NCBI GenBank assembly: GCA_018001225.1
Contig: JAGNIJ010000001.1
Span: forward strand, 238,941-302,940
Source: Kiritimatiellia bacterium
GTDB lineage: Bacteria > Verrucomicrobiota > Kiritimatiellia > CAIQIC01 > JAGNIJ01
DNA: 64,000 nucleotides
Reading direction: 5' to 3'
Of this stretch, positions 28,237 through 37,400 are shown one piece after another. The position numbers were made by a program, and so were the translations under genes. The notes under the pieces are model-generated. The model saw only the letters and a list, made by a program, of their open reading frames with translations, ran no database searches and was not told where the DNA came from. Every line of letters starts with the position of its first letter. Position 1 is the stretch's first letter.

Positions 28237-29061
28237 ATGTCCACCATTAAAACCATCCGAGTCGGGAACGTGCCGGTGGGCGGGCGCGCGCCGCTGGTTC
28301 TCATCGCGGGGCCGTGCGTGATCGAGAGCCGGGCGATGTGCCTGGACCTGGCGGGGCGGCTGGCGCGCTGGTCGAAGAAGGCCGGCGTGCCGCTGATCTT
28401 CAAGGCCTCGTACGACAAGGCGAACCGGACGTCGCACCGCTCGTTCCGCGGGCCGGGGCTGACACGCGGGCTGGAGATCCTGGCGGAGGTCAAGGAGCGC
28501 TTCGGGCTGCCGCTGCTGGTGGACGTGCACCACGAGACCGAGGTGCCGCTGGCGGCGCGGGTCGCGGACGCTCTGCAGCTCCCGGCGTTCCTCTGCCGGC
28601 AGACGGACCTGGTGCTGGCGCTCGGCGAGAGCGGGCGCGTGGTGAACATCAAGAAGGGGCAGTTCCTCGCGCCGTGGGACGTGCGGCACGTGATCGCGAA
28701 GGTCGAGAGCACGGGCAACCGGAAGATCCTGCTGACCGAGCGCGGCGCGAGTTTCGGCTACAACACGCTGGTGGCGGACCTGCGCAGCCTGCTGGTGCTG
28801 CGGGAGACCGGCTACCCGGTGATTTTCGACGCCACGCACAGCGTCCAGGCGCCGGGCGGGGCGGGGGACCACACGGGCGGCGACGCGCGCCACGCGCCCG
28901 CGCTGGCGCGGGCCGCGGTGGCGGCGGGCTGCGACGGGGTCTTCGTGGAAACGCACGTCCGGCCGGAAAAAGCCTTGTCGGACCGCGAAAACGCGATACC
29001 GTGGTCCGCCCTCGACGGACTGTGGAAACAACTGAAAGCGATCGATGACGTGGTGGACTGA
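28237..29061 (+). CDS. kdsA: 3-deoxy-8-phosphooctulonate synthase (KDO-8-P synthase)
   Basis: 274 aa. It condenses PEP with arabinose 5-phosphate. The N-terminal motif LIAGPCVIES has Cys where E. coli has Asn, which marks the metal-dependent class. KASYDKANRTSHRSFRGPGL, LPAFLCRQTDL, NIKKGQFLAPWD and FDATHSVQAPGG follow in the normal order. The gene directly follows a repeat element and overlaps the LptC-like gene by 17 bp. It completes the KDO branch together with kdsB and the heptose kinase. Confidence 0.95.
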   Translation: MSTIKTIRVGNVPVGGRAPLVLIAGPCVIESRAMCLDLAGRLARWSKKAGVPLIFKASYDKANRTSHRSFRGPGLTRGLEILAEVKERFGLPLLVDVHHETEVPLAARVADALQLPAFLCRQTDLVLALGESGRVVNIKKGQFLAPWDVRHVIAKVESTGNRKILLTERGASFGYNTLVADLRSLLVLRETGYPVIFDATHSVQAPGGAGDHTGGDARHAPALARAAVAAGCDGVFVETHVRPEKALSDRENAIPWSALDGLWKQLKAIDDVVD

Positions 29062-29551
29062 CAGGAACAGGGAGGGTCGGGGTCCATCCCGACCTGGGCC
29101 GGCGTGGAAGCCGGCCCTCCCGGCGCTGGCCCTGGCGTTCGTGTTCTGGGCCGCGCCGGCGCGGGCGCAGTTCGGTTCGACCGGCGCGGTGCAGACCGTC
29201 TCGGGCTTCAAGGTGCCGGACTACGACGAGAACAACAACCTGAAGAGCATCCTGTACGGTGACTTCGCGCGCGTCCGCCCGGACGGGATCATCGAGATCA
29301 CGAACCTGAAGATCGAAATGTACAAGGAGGGCGCCGTGGAGATGACGGTGACCTCGCCCAAGTGTATTTATAACCAGAAGGACAGCACGGCCCGGTCCAA
29401 CGAGGACGTGGAGATCCTGCGGGAGGGCCTGCGGATCACGGGGACGGGCTTCTGGTGGAACGCAAAGCAGGAGCGGTTCGGACTTTACAGCAAGTCCCGC
29501 GTGGAGATCCGCGGGGTCAAGGGGAGCATGGAATCGGGAGGGCTGCCATGA
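29045..29551 (+). CDS. lptC: LptC-like LPS transport protein
   Basis: A 168-aa exported beta-jellyroll-type protein. The N-terminus is unusual: the first ~27 residues (including NREGRGPSRPGPAWKP) are encoded by the hairpin repeat 29070..29121, followed by the hydrophobic ALPALALAFVFWAAPARAQ. The mature part has YDENNNLKSILYGDFARVRP and EITNLKIEMYKEGAVEMTV, consistent with LptC/OstA-like repeats. The stop overlaps the lptA start (ATGA) and lptB follows, supporting the LptC role. It could be a second LptA-like protein. Confidence 0.7.
   Translation: MTWWTDRNREGRGPSRPGPAWKPALPALALAFVFWAAPARAQFGSTGAVQTVSGFKVPDYDENNNLKSILYGDFARVRPDGIIEITNLKIEMYKEGAVEMTVTSPKCIYNQKDSTARSNEDVEILREGLRITGTGFWWNAKQERFGLYSKSRVEIRGVKGSMESGGLP
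29070..29121. repeat. Compound hairpin repeat within the lptC start region
   Basis: Outer arms GGGAGG and CCTCCC enclose GGTCGGG/CCCGACC and GGGCCGGC/GCCGGCCC hairpins. The element lies within the translated N-terminus of lptC just after the kdsA stop. Confidence 0.65.
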
Positions 29552-30057
29552 AACGTTTTCTAATACTGGCCTGCGGCCTGGCGCTGGTCGCGCCGGCTGC
29601 GATCGCGGCGGAAGCCGAGCCCGCGGCGGCGGCCGCCGCCGAGGAGCAGGACCCGGCGACGGTGATCACCTCGGACCGGCTGACGTTCGACGCGAAGCAG
29701 CGGGTCGCGCTGTTTGAACACAACGTCCTGGTGACGGACCCGAAGATGCAGCTGGCGGCGGACAAGCTGACGGTGTCGTTCGACGAAAAGGGCCAGGCGA
29801 AGGTCATCAAGGCGGAGGGGCGGGTGACGATCACGCAGCTCGACCGCTCCGCCCAGTCGGAGATGGCGACGTACGACGTGCCCACGGGGAAGATCGTGCT
29901 GACGGGCAAGCCGCGGATCACGCGCGGGCGGGACGTGCTCGAGGGCGACGTGATCACCTACTGGCGGAACGAGGATCGAATGATTTGCCAACCCGGCGCC
30001 CGGCTGCTAATCTATCCTGAAGAGGGCGGCGTGAAGGATCAGTTCAGAGGAGAATAA
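29548..30057 (+). CDS. lptA: LPS periplasmic bridge protein LptA
   Basis: 169 aa with a signal peptide (MKRFLILACGLALVAPAAIA) and an Ala/Glu-rich linker. The OstA repeats follow: VITSDRLTFDAKQRVALFEH, NVLVTDPKMQLAADKLTVSF, KAEGRVTITQLDRSAQSEMA and LEGDVITYWRNEDRMICQPG. It forms the periplasmic filament that carries LPS from LptC to the outer membrane. Start overlaps the lptC stop; lptB starts 4 bp downstream with AGAGGAG in between. Confidence 0.88.
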   Translation: MKRFLILACGLALVAPAAIAAEAEPAAAAAAEEQDPATVITSDRLTFDAKQRVALFEHNVLVTDPKMQLAADKLTVSFDEKGQAKVIKAEGRVTITQLDRSAQSEMATYDVPTGKIVLTGKPRITRGRDVLEGDVITYWRNEDRMICQPGARLLIYPEEGGVKDQFRGE

Positions 30058-30061
30058 GCGC

Positions 30062-30799
30062 GTGGCGTCGCAAAGCACTGGACTGGTCGAGGCCCGGCAG
30101 ATCGTCAAGGCCTACCGCGGCCGCCGGGTCGTCAACGGCGTGGACCTGTCGGTCCAGCGCGGGGAGATCGTCGGGCTGCTCGGCCCGAACGGCGCGGGCA
30201 AGACGACGAGTTTCTACATGATCGTGGGCCTGGTGCGCCCGACGGCCGGGCAGGTGTATTTCGAGGGGCGGGAGGTCACGCGGATGCCGATGTACCAGCG
30301 GGCGCGGCTGGGCATGGGCTACCTGTCGCAGGAGCCCTCGATCTTCCGGCGGATGACGGTGGAGCAGAACGTCCTGGCGATCCTCGAGACCCTGCCGATC
30401 ACGGCGCGCGAGCGGAAGCGGCGGCTGGGCGAGCTGCTGGAGGAGCTGAAGATCGGCTACCTCGCCAAGCAGAAGGCCTACACCTTGAGCGGCGGCGAGC
30501 GGCGGCGCCTGGAGATCACGCGCGCCCTGGTGACGCGCCCGTCGCTGATCCTGCTGGACGAGCCGTTCAGCGGCGTGGACCCCCTGGCGGTCTTCGACGT
30601 GCAGCAGATCATCATGGAGCTCAAGGGGCGCGGGCTGGGCATCCTGATCACCGACCACAACGTCCGCGAGACGCTGTCCGTGGTGGACCGGGCGTATCTG
30701 ATCTGCGAGGGCAAGGTGCTGCGGGAGGGGACGAGCGATTTCCTGATCAACGACCCGATGAGCCGCGAGCTATATCTGGGGCCGCGGTTCAGCATGTGA
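30062..30799 (+). CDS. lptB: LPS export ABC transporter ATPase LptB
   Basis: 245 aa, GTG start. It powers LPS extraction by LptBFG. Walker A is GPNGAGKTT near residue 41, the signature LSGGERRR near 141, and Walker B is LILLDEPFSGVDP with switch His in ITDHNVRET, as in LptB. Upstream lptC-lptA confirm the role. lptF/lptG are not in this window. Next downstream is hpf; the sigma54 gene that separates lptB and hpf in proteobacteria is absent. Confidence 0.93.
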   Translation: MASQSTGLVEARQIVKAYRGRRVVNGVDLSVQRGEIVGLLGPNGAGKTTSFYMIVGLVRPTAGQVYFEGREVTRMPMYQRARLGMGYLSQEPSIFRRMTVEQNVLAILETLPITARERKRRLGELLEELKIGYLAKQKAYTLSGGERRRLEITRALVTRPSLILLDEPFSGVDPLAVFDVQQIIMELKGRGLGILITDHNVRETLSVVDRAYLICEGKVLREGTSDFLINDPMSRELYLGPRFSM

Positions 30800-30823
30800 A
30801 CCCAGAATGAAAGGAGACCGGCA

Positions 30824-31180
30824 GTGCACATCAGCGTGACAGGACGGCACATCGAGATCACCGACGCGATCCGCGACTACACGCACGACAAGCTGCAGCA
30901 CGCCCTGCTCGACTACCCGCGCGTCGAGAGCGTGCACGTCATCCTGGACGTCGAGAAGTACCGCCACCTGGCCGAGGTCGTGGTGCAGGCGCCGAACCAC
31001 GTGCGGGTCGAGGCGAAGGAGGAGACGAACGACCTGTACGCCTCCATCGACGGCGCGGTGGAGAAGGCGGAGAAGCAGCTCCGGCGCCACCGGGACCGGG
31101 TCACCGATCACAAGAGCCGCGAAGGCCTGGCCGCGCTGGAGCTGGACGCGCAGGCCAAGGAGGGCCCCGGCGCGGGCTGA
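30824..31180 (+). CDS. hpf: Ribosome hibernation promoting factor, short form
   Basis: 118 aa, GTG start preceded by AAAGGAGA. It binds the 30S decoding centre and stabilises idle ribosomes. It matches the HPF/YfiA domain: HISVTGRHIEITDAIRDYTH, YRHLAEVVVQAPNHVRVEAK and NDLYASIDGAVEKAEKQLRR. The C-terminal dimerisation domain of long HPF is absent, so 100S formation would need another factor if it occurs. Next gene hprK begins 6 bp downstream. Confidence 0.92.
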   Translation: MHISVTGRHIEITDAIRDYTHDKLQHALLDYPRVESVHVILDVEKYRHLAEVVVQAPNHVRVEAKEETNDLYASIDGAVEKAEKQLRRHRDRVTDHKSREGLAALELDAQAKEGPGAG

Positions 31181-31186
31181 CCGGGC

Positions 31187-32125
31187 ATGGCCATCACCGT
31201 CCGACAGTTCCTGGATTCCGGCGCCGCCAGCCTCGGGCTGGCGGTGGCGGCGGGCGAGAAGTACCTGGACCGGGCCGTGCCGGAAGAGGTGATCAACCGG
31301 CCCGGCCTGGCCCTGGCGGGCTTCCTGCGCTACTTCGCGTTCCGGCGGATCCAGGTGCTCGGGCTGGCGGAGATGACCTACCTCCGGACGCTCTCGGACC
31401 ATGAGCGGGCATCGCGGCTGAAGTTGTTTTTCGAGAGCGAGATCCCCTGCGTCGTCGTGACGCGGCACCGCCACCTGTTTCCCGAGATGGAGGAGATGGC
31501 GGAGGCGTGCCGCGTCCCGGTGCTCAAGACCGCCATGGTCACGAGCCGCTTCGTCAACGAGGCGACGATCATCATGGAGAACCTCGTGGCCCCGCGGCTG
31601 CGGGCGCAGGGGACCATGGTGGACATCCTCGGCATCGGCGTGCTCATCGAGGGCAAGCCGGGGGTCGGCAAGAGCGAGACCGCGCTGGCCCTCATCGAGC
31701 GCGGGCACAGCCTGGTCTCCGACGATCTTACCGTCTTGCGCCGGGACAGCAGCGGTGCGATCATCGGGTCGGCGGTCGAGATCACCCGCTACCACATGGA
31801 GATCCGCGGGCTGGGCCTCATCCATGTGCCGAGCCTCTTCGGCGTGGCCTCCATGCGGAAGGACATGCGGCTGGACCTGATCATCCGCCTCCGCCGCCCG
31901 GAGCCGGGCGAGGAGGACGAGCGGACGGGGCTGAACCAGCAGCACCGCGAGGTGCTGGGCGCGCGGATCCCGTTCATCACGATCCCCGTGGCGGCGGGCC
32001 GCGACATCGCCCACGTGGTGGAAGTGGCGGCCCTGAACCAGAAGCTCAAGCAGATGGGCCACGACGCGGCGAAGGAACTGGACGAGAAACTGATGAAGGC
32101 CCTGGCCCGGCAGCAGGAAACATGA
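31187..32125 (+). CDS. hprK: HPr kinase/phosphorylase
   Basis: 312 aa. It phosphorylates and dephosphorylates HPr at a serine. The N-terminal domain runs to about 130; the P-loop GKPGVGKSE is near residue 156, and the HPrK signature MEIRGLGLI near 204. The C-terminal region with VPVAAGRDIAHVVEVAA matches the family (IPVRPGRN-like). It overlaps ptsH by ATGA, so kinase and substrate are co-translated. Such kinases also occur in PVC and other Gram-negative bacteria. Confidence 0.94.
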   Translation: MAITVRQFLDSGAASLGLAVAAGEKYLDRAVPEEVINRPGLALAGFLRYFAFRRIQVLGLAEMTYLRTLSDHERASRLKLFFESEIPCVVVTRHRHLFPEMEEMAEACRVPVLKTAMVTSRFVNEATIIMENLVAPRLRAQGTMVDILGIGVLIEGKPGVGKSETALALIERGHSLVSDDLTVLRRDSSGAIIGSAVEITRYHMEIRGLGLIHVPSLFGVASMRKDMRLDLIIRLRRPEPGEEDERTGLNQQHREVLGARIPFITIPVAAGRDIAHVVEVAALNQKLKQMGHDAAKELDEKLMKALARQQET

Positions 32126-32415
32126 ACGCGAACCGGACAGACCCGGCGCCCCTTTCCCGGGAGATGACCATCGTCAACAAGTACGGCATCCACGCCCGGC
32201 CGGCCGCGCTGTTCGTCAAGACGGCCGGCCGCTTTGCCTCGGAGATCCTGGTGGAGAAGGAGGGCGCGGCGGTCTCCGCCAAGAGCATCATGGGCCTGCT
32301 GACCATCGAGGGGAGTTTCGGCTCGGTGCTGAAGCTGACGGCCACGGGGCCGGACGCCGCGGAGGCCCTCGACGCGCTGCAGGAACTGATCGAGAAGAAG
32401 TTTTACGAGGACTAG
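32122..32415 (+). CDS. ptsH: Phosphocarrier protein HPr
   Basis: 97 aa. The active-site His lies in KYGIHARPAA near residue 25 and the regulatory Ser in SAKSIMGLLTIEGSFG near 57, matching the HPr kinase encoded upstream. The protein has a ~10-residue N-terminal extension. With enzyme I next and no EIIB/EIIC permease in the window, it may serve a purely regulatory phosphorelay. Confidence 0.94.
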   Translation: MNANRTDPAPLSREMTIVNKYGIHARPAALFVKTAGRFASEILVEKEGAAVSAKSIMGLLTIEGSFGSVLKLTATGPDAAEALDALQELIEKKFYED

Positions 32416-32419
32416 TCCC

Positions 32420-34201
32420 ATGGCGGAATCCATCCCCACGGCCCGCGCCGAGATCGAGCTCCAGGGCATCGGCGTGTCGCCCGGCGTTGTGATCGCCGCG
32501 GCGCTCCTCGTGACCACCGAGGAGGAGCGGCTGGTCGAGCGGGAGATCGCGGAGGAGGAGATCCCGCGCGAGATCGCCCGCTTTGAAGAGGCCCTGATCG
32601 TCACGCGCCAGCAGATCCACGAAATCCAGCAGAAGGTTGGTGACGCCATCGGCCGGGAGAGCGCGAGCATTTTCGACGCGCACCTGCTGGTGGTGGACGA
32701 CCGCTCGTTTGTCGAAGAGGTGATCCGCGGGTTGGGCGGCCAGCGCCGCAACGTGGAATCCGTGTTGAGCGTCGTGGCGGACCGCTATGCCCAGGCGCTC
32801 GCGCGGCTGGAAGACGACTACCTGCGGGAGCGCGCCGCGGACGTGCGCGACGTGACCCGCCGCATCCTCCGCAACCTCGCGGGGCGCAGCGCCTCCCTGT
32901 TGAGCCGGCTGGACCGGCCGTACGTCATCATCGCCAACGACCTGGCGCCGTCGGACACCGCCACGCTCGACCGCGGCAAGGTCCTCGGGTTCGCCACCGA
33001 CCTGGGCAGCCCGACGTCGCACACGGCGATCATGGCGCGCGCCCTGTCCATCCCGGCGATCGTCGGGCTCCACGACGTCAGCGTGCGCGTCTCCACGGGC
33101 GACCAGGTGCTGATCGACGGCCACAAGGGCCTCCTCTACATCCATCCCACGCGCGAGCGGCTCGAGGCCTACGGCAAGATCGCCGAGGCCCGGCAGACCA
33201 TCCAGGCCCGCCTCGCCGGGCTGCGCGACCAGCGGCCCGTCACGCGCGACGGCTACGAGATCGCCGTCTCCGCCAACATCGAGATGCCCGGCGACGTCGA
33301 CTCCGTGCTGGCCGCGGGCGCGAGCGGGGTCGGGCTGTTTCGCACGGAGTATCTCTACCTCTCCATGCAGCACCTGCCGACCGAGGACGAACAGGCGGCC
33401 GCCTACGAGGAGGTGGCGCGCCGCGTCGCGCCGGCCCCGTGCGTCATCCGTACGCTCGACCTCGGCGGCGACAAGTTCCTCTCGCACCTCAAGACGCCGT
33501 CCGAGCTCAACCCGTTCATGGGGTGGCGGGCGATCCGCTTCTGCCTGGCGCAGCCGGACATCTTCAAGACCCAGCTGCGCGCGATCCTGCGGGCCAGCGT
33601 GCACGAGAACGTGAAGATCATGTACCCCATGGTCAGCAACGTCGGAGAGGTCCTGCGCGCCAATGCCTTCCTGGAGGAGGCCAAGAGCGAACTCCGCCTG
33701 CGGGACGTGCCGTTCAACGAGGCCGTCGAGACCGGGGTGATGATCGAGGTGCCCTCCGCGGCGATCACCGCCCACCTCATCGCGCCGCACGTCGCCTTCT
33801 TCAGCCTCGGGACCAACGACCTGGTGCAGTACACGCTGGCCGTCGATCGCGTCAACGAGCGCGTGGCTTATCTCTACGAGCCGACGCACCCCGCGATCAT
33901 CGAACTGATCCGCAACACGATCCGGGTGGCGCACCAGCACGGGATCTGGGTCGGGATCTGCGGCGAGATGGCCGGCAACCCGGTCATGGCCCCGCTGCTG
34001 CTGGGCCTGGGCGTGGACGAGTTGAGCATGAGCCCTTCCGCGATCCCGATGGTGAAGGAAGTCATTCGCCGCCTGCGGTTTGCGGAGGCCGAGGGGCTTG
34101 CCCAGAAGGTCCTGCCGTCCGTCATGGCCACCGAGGTCCTCGAGGCCTGCCGGGAACTGACCCGGCGCGTGGCGCCGGATGTGCTTGAACTTGTCGGTTG
34201 A
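32420..34201 (+). CDS. ptsI: PTS enzyme I (phosphoenolpyruvate-protein phosphotransferase)
   Basis: 593 aa, standard length. It takes phosphate from PEP and passes it to HPr. The phospho-His is in GSPTSHTAIMARAL near residue 200. The PEP-binding barrel shows FRTEYLYLSM, GVMIEVPSAAI, SLGTNDLVQYTLAVDR and the catalytic Cys in VGICGEMAGNP. The N-terminal IELQGIGVSPGVVIAAA is typical. It lies 4 bp after ptsH. No GAF domain is present, so it is not the nitrogen-PTS PtsP form. Confidence 0.95.
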   Translation: MAESIPTARAEIELQGIGVSPGVVIAAALLVTTEEERLVEREIAEEEIPREIARFEEALIVTRQQIHEIQQKVGDAIGRESASIFDAHLLVVDDRSFVEEVIRGLGGQRRNVESVLSVVADRYAQALARLEDDYLRERAADVRDVTRRILRNLAGRSASLLSRLDRPYVIIANDLAPSDTATLDRGKVLGFATDLGSPTSHTAIMARALSIPAIVGLHDVSVRVSTGDQVLIDGHKGLLYIHPTRERLEAYGKIAEARQTIQARLAGLRDQRPVTRDGYEIAVSANIEMPGDVDSVLAAGASGVGLFRTEYLYLSMQHLPTEDEQAAAYEEVARRVAPAPCVIRTLDLGGDKFLSHLKTPSELNPFMGWRAIRFCLAQPDIFKTQLRAILRASVHENVKIMYPMVSNVGEVLRANAFLEEAKSELRLRDVPFNEAVETGVMIEVPSAAITAHLIAPHVAFFSLGTNDLVQYTLAVDRVNERVAYLYEPTHPAIIELIRNTIRVAHQHGIWVGICGEMAGNPVMAPLLLGLGVDELSMSPSAIPMVKEVIRRLRFAEAEGLAQKVLPSVMATEVLEACRELTRRVAPDVLELVG

Positions 34202-34246
34202 ACAGGGCACAGTATCGGCCCCAATTCAACCCGGAAGGAGCCAAAC

Positions 34247-35425
34247 ATGTCGCAGCATTCGTATCTCTTCACGTCCGAGTCGGTCACCGAGGGCCATCCC
34301 GACAAATTGTGCGACGGCATCTCCGACGCCGTGCTGGACGCCTGTCTGGCCCAGGACCCGAAAAGCCGCGTCGCGTGCGAGTCGCTCGCCAAGACCGGCA
34401 TGGTCGTCGTCGCCGGCGAGATCACGACCCGGGCCGTCGTCAACTTTTCCGATGTCGTCCGCGAGAAGGTCCTGAAGACCGGGTACACCAGCTCGGACAT
34501 CGGGTTCGACGGCCACACCTGCGCCGTGATCGTCGCGCTCGACCGGCAGTCGCCGGACATCGGGCAGGGCGTGGACGCGAAGAAGGCCGAGGGCAAGGCC
34601 ACGGCCGAGCAGGGCGCCGGCGACCAGGGCATGATGTTCGGCTACGCCTGCGACGAAACGAAAGAGCTCATGCCGATGCCCATCATGCTGGCGCACAAGC
34701 TCACCCGCGGCCTGGCGCGCGTGCGGCGCTCGGGCGCGCTGCCCTTCGTGCGGCCGGACGGCAAGTCGCAGGTCACGGTGGTGTACGAGGACCACCGCCC
34801 GGTGCGCGTGGACACGGTCGTGATCTCCACGCAGCATGCCCCGGACATCAGCCACAAGAAATTGAGCGAGGCCATCATCGAGGAGCTGATCAAGAAGGAG
34901 ATCCCGGCGAAGATGCTGGACCGCAAGACCCGTTTCCTGGTCAACCCGACGGGGCGGTTCGTGGTCGGCGGGCCCCAGGGCGACTGCGGCGTGACCGGCC
35001 GCAAGATCATCGTGGACACCTACGGCGGCATGGGCCGGCATGGCGGCGGGGCCTTCTCGGGCAAGGATCCGAGCAAGGTGGACCGCAGCGCGGCCTACAT
35101 GGCCCGGTACGTGGCCAAGAACATTGTGGCCGCCAAACTGGCCCGCCGTTGCGAGGTGCAATTGGCCTACGCCATCGGATATCCCGAGCCGGTTTCCGTG
35201 CTCGTGGACACCTTCGGCACGGGCATTGCGCCGAACGCCAGGATCGAGAAGGCGGTGCGCCGCGTGTTCGGGCTCAAGCCGGCCGAGATCGTGAAGGGGC
35301 TGAATCTCCTGCGCCCGATCTACGAGGCCACGGCGGCCTACGGCCATTTCGGCCGGACGGCCGGCCTGGACAACTTCACGTGGGAAAAGACGGACAAGGT
35401 CGACGCGCTGCTGGCGGCGATCTGA
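34247..35425 (+). CDS. metK: S-adenosylmethionine synthetase
   Basis: 392 aa. It makes SAM from methionine and ATP. It opens with [20 protein letters not shown]. It contains [16 protein letters not shown] (the GAGDQG loop) and a glycine-rich [20 protein letters not shown], then [20 protein letters not shown]. The 45-bp gap upstream is too short for a SAM riboswitch and holds AAGGAG before the start. It is the last gene of the housekeeping run before the polysaccharide island. Confidence 0.97.
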   Translation: MSQHSYLFTSESVTEGHPDKLCDGISDAVLDACLAQDPKSRVACESLAKTGMVVVAGEITTRAVVNFSDVVREKVLKTGYTSSDIGFDGHTCAVIVALDRQSPDIGQGVDAKKAEGKATAEQGAGDQGMMFGYACDETKELMPMPIMLAHKLTRGLARVRRSGALPFVRPDGKSQVTVVYEDHRPVRVDTVVISTQHAPDISHKKLSEAIIEELIKKEIPAKMLDRKTRFLVNPTGRFVVGGPQGDCGVTGRKIIVDTYGGMGRHGGGAFSGKDPSKVDRSAAYMARYVAKNIVAAKLARRCEVQLAYAIGYPEPVSVLVDTFGTGIAPNARIEKAVRRVFGLKPAEIVKGLNLLRPIYEATAAYGHFGRTAGLDNFTWEKTDKVDALLAAI

Positions 35426-35487
35426 TCCGGCCCGGGCGGCACCGGTCAGGGCCTGTGCGGCGGGAGAATCACGCCGGCGGGTTTTAC

Positions 35488-35515
35488 TTGCTATTCCGCG
35501 TGCCGGCAGTAGCAT
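35488..35515 (+). promoter_or_regulatory. Candidate promoter of the polysaccharide export operon
   Basis: TTGCTA (35488-35493) and TAGCAT (35510-35515) are separated by 16 bp, both 4/6 matches, 52 bp before the GTG at 35568. It is the best candidate in the 142-bp metK-lipoprotein gap. Confidence 0.45.
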
Positions 35516-35567
35516 GTACATTTTTATGCAGCAGACGTGGGTGGATGCGGAAGAAAGGAGCGTTTCC

Positions 35568-35921
35568 GTGAACGGGAAACTGACCTTGTGGATCTGTATA
35601 GCGCTTGCCGCCGCCGTGGCGGGACTGACCGGTTGCGCCTCGCCGGGCAAGAATGTCGGCAAGTTGCGTTTGGGCGACACGCCGGACGTGGTCCTCGACA
35701 AGATGGGCAAGCCGAACACCGTCCGTGCCTCCAAGGTGTACGAAGACGAAAGCTCGCTGGAAGTCTGGGAATACTTGCCTGGCGTGCTCACCTTTTACCC
35801 CAAGGCCTACTGGCTCTGGATGGAGGACGGACGGCTGGTGCAGTGGGGAGAGCCGGGCGACTTCAAGGCCGGTTCGAAGGAAGAAGTCGGCGAGTACAGC
35901 GACAAGAAGCGGCTGAACTGA
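35568..35921 (+). CDS. Small BamE/OmlA-like lipoprotein
   Basis: 117 aa. I start at the GTG at 35568, preceded by AAAGGAG, which gives a lipoprotein signal with lipobox LTGC. The rest (NVGKLRLGDTPDVVLDKMGK, then VWEYLPGVLTFYPKAYWLWM) resembles the SmpA/OmlA/BamE fold: a helix-turn with G-D-T-x-x-x-V-L, then strands. BamE-type proteins assist outer-membrane assembly or bind export machinery. First gene before the Wza/Wzc export genes, so it may support polysaccharide export. Confidence 0.62.
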   Translation: MNGKLTLWICIALAAAVAGLTGCASPGKNVGKLRLGDTPDVVLDKMGKPNTVRASKVYEDESSLEVWEYLPGVLTFYPKAYWLWMEDGRLVQWGEPGDFKAGSKEEVGEYSDKKRLN

Positions 35922-36024
35922 CCGTGGGCCCCGTCCTTCCCGGGGATCTCCAGCCCGGGCCGCGACCGGGTGCCCGGGATCCCAGGCCTTGCGCGCTTCG
36001 CCGAACCGAACGGAGAAGACAGGG

Positions 36025-37383
36025 TTGACCCCCCGTAGCCGACAGAACGGACCGCCGGGATTCCGGCCGGCCGGCAGGTTGTGGCGAACCGTCCTCGTCG
36101 TGGTGGGGACGGTTTGCGGTTTGGCGGTCTCCGCGCCCGCGCAATTCCTCCGCCTGGGCCCCTTCAGCGTGAGTGCCGAAGCGTCGACGGAACTCATCTA
36201 CACCACGAACGTCGAAGGAGAGCGGCCGTCCGAGTCCGATAACCGGCGCGAGGACTACTACATTGTCCCGGCGTTGTCGCTTTCCGGTGAGGCCCCTTTC
36301 GGCCGCGGCACGGTCCTCACCCTCGACACCAGTTTCGGGATGGAAAAGCACCTCATCCGGACGGACCTGGACAGCGATACGGCGCCGTTCGGCCGTTTCC
36401 GGCTGGACAGCCAGACCGCCCTGGCGCGGTACACGGTCAACCTCTACGGCGCGTTCGAGCGGGAATACGCCGAGGAGGAGGGCGTGTACGTGCCGGGCGA
36501 TCGAAAGACCCGGGACATCACGGACACGACGGAGTATGGGGGCGACGTGGCCTGGACGTGGCGCGGCCTGACCTTGGGCGCGAATTACGACTTCACGGCC
36601 GAGCGGCACCTGGATCCCGCGTTTGAGGACGGGGATCGGGATGAAACCAAGCTGGGGTTCGATGCCTCGCTGGCGTTGAGGGAGGATCTGTCAGTCAACT
36701 ACGACTACGAGCGAACCCTGACCGAGCTGGTGAACGACCCGGAGGACGAGGCCGAGTGGGAAGTGGACGAAAGCATCACCCTGGACTGGAGACTGCCCTT
36801 GTGGGAGCGGCCCGAGGTGACGTACAGCGTCGGCTTCGAGCGGGAGGGCGTGGTCGAGGACCCCGAGGAGGAGTCGGGGGAGTGGAGCCTGATTCACACG
36901 CTGACGATGGACGGATCGTGGGATCTCTCCTCTTCGCTGGCCTTTTCGATCCGCGCCTCCTACGAGTACGATCACGATCCCGAGGAGGAGGACATCAGCT
37001 TCACATACGGGGCCGACGTGCAGCACGAGATCTCCGCATCGGCCAAGCAGAGCCTGTCCGTCACTCGCGAGCCGGTGAAGACGTTCGGATCCAAGAACGA
37101 CACGGACAGCACCACCGTGGACTACCTCTACTCCAAGGAAGACCTGTTCATTTACGGCCTGGGCTTTTCGGCCGGCGTCAACTGGTCGCGGGACGAGCCC
37201 CTGGAGGAGGGGTCGGTGGTCGAGCGGACCTGGACCTACCGCGTCTCCCTCAGGCATTCCCAGGCGCTGTCCCGCAGGCTTGATCGGGATCTCTCTTACG
37301 AGTATTCTATGGAGGATTCGAATCTGGAAGACGAATTGCTCGTGGAGCACAGGGTTACCCTGGCCTTTTCCTACACGTTTTAA
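36025..37383 (+). CDS. Outer-membrane beta-barrel of the polysaccharide locus
   Basis: About 452 aa, an exported beta-barrel with repeated amphipathic strands. Examples are GTVLTLDTSFGMEK, RYTVNLYGAFEREY, LSVNYDYERTLTEL and LAFSIRASYEYDHD. It has very acidic turns and a terminal aromatic strand (HRVTLAFSYTF). I prefer the TTG at 36025, with GGAGAAGACAGGG before it, because no ATG gives a sensible signal peptide; the hydrophobic segment is TVLVVVGTVCGLAVSAPAQF. Barrels of this kind often sit beside Wza/Wzc-type genes and may act in secretion of the polymer. 17 bp precede the Wza-like gene. Confidence 0.65.
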   Translation: MTPRSRQNGPPGFRPAGRLWRTVLVVVGTVCGLAVSAPAQFLRLGPFSVSAEASTELIYTTNVEGERPSESDNRREDYYIVPALSLSGEAPFGRGTVLTLDTSFGMEKHLIRTDLDSDTAPFGRFRLDSQTALARYTVNLYGAFEREYAEEEGVYVPGDRKTRDITDTTEYGGDVAWTWRGLTLGANYDFTAERHLDPAFEDGDRDETKLGFDASLALREDLSVNYDYERTLTELVNDPEDEAEWEVDESITLDWRLPLWERPEVTYSVGFEREGVVEDPEEESGEWSLIHTLTMDGSWDLSSSLAFSIRASYEYDHDPEEEDISFTYGADVQHEISASAKQSLSVTREPVKTFGSKNDTDSTTVDYLYSKEDLFIYGLGFSAGVNWSRDEPLEEGSVVERTWTYRVSLRHSQALSRRLDRDLSYEYSMEDSNLEDELLVEHRVTLAFSYTF

Positions 37384-37400
37384 AGATGGCCTGAAGGCGG

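Noticed and set aside
34202..34246. SAM riboswitch ahead of metK
   Set aside because: Only 45 bp separate ptsI and metK; no room for the aptamer and no matching helices.
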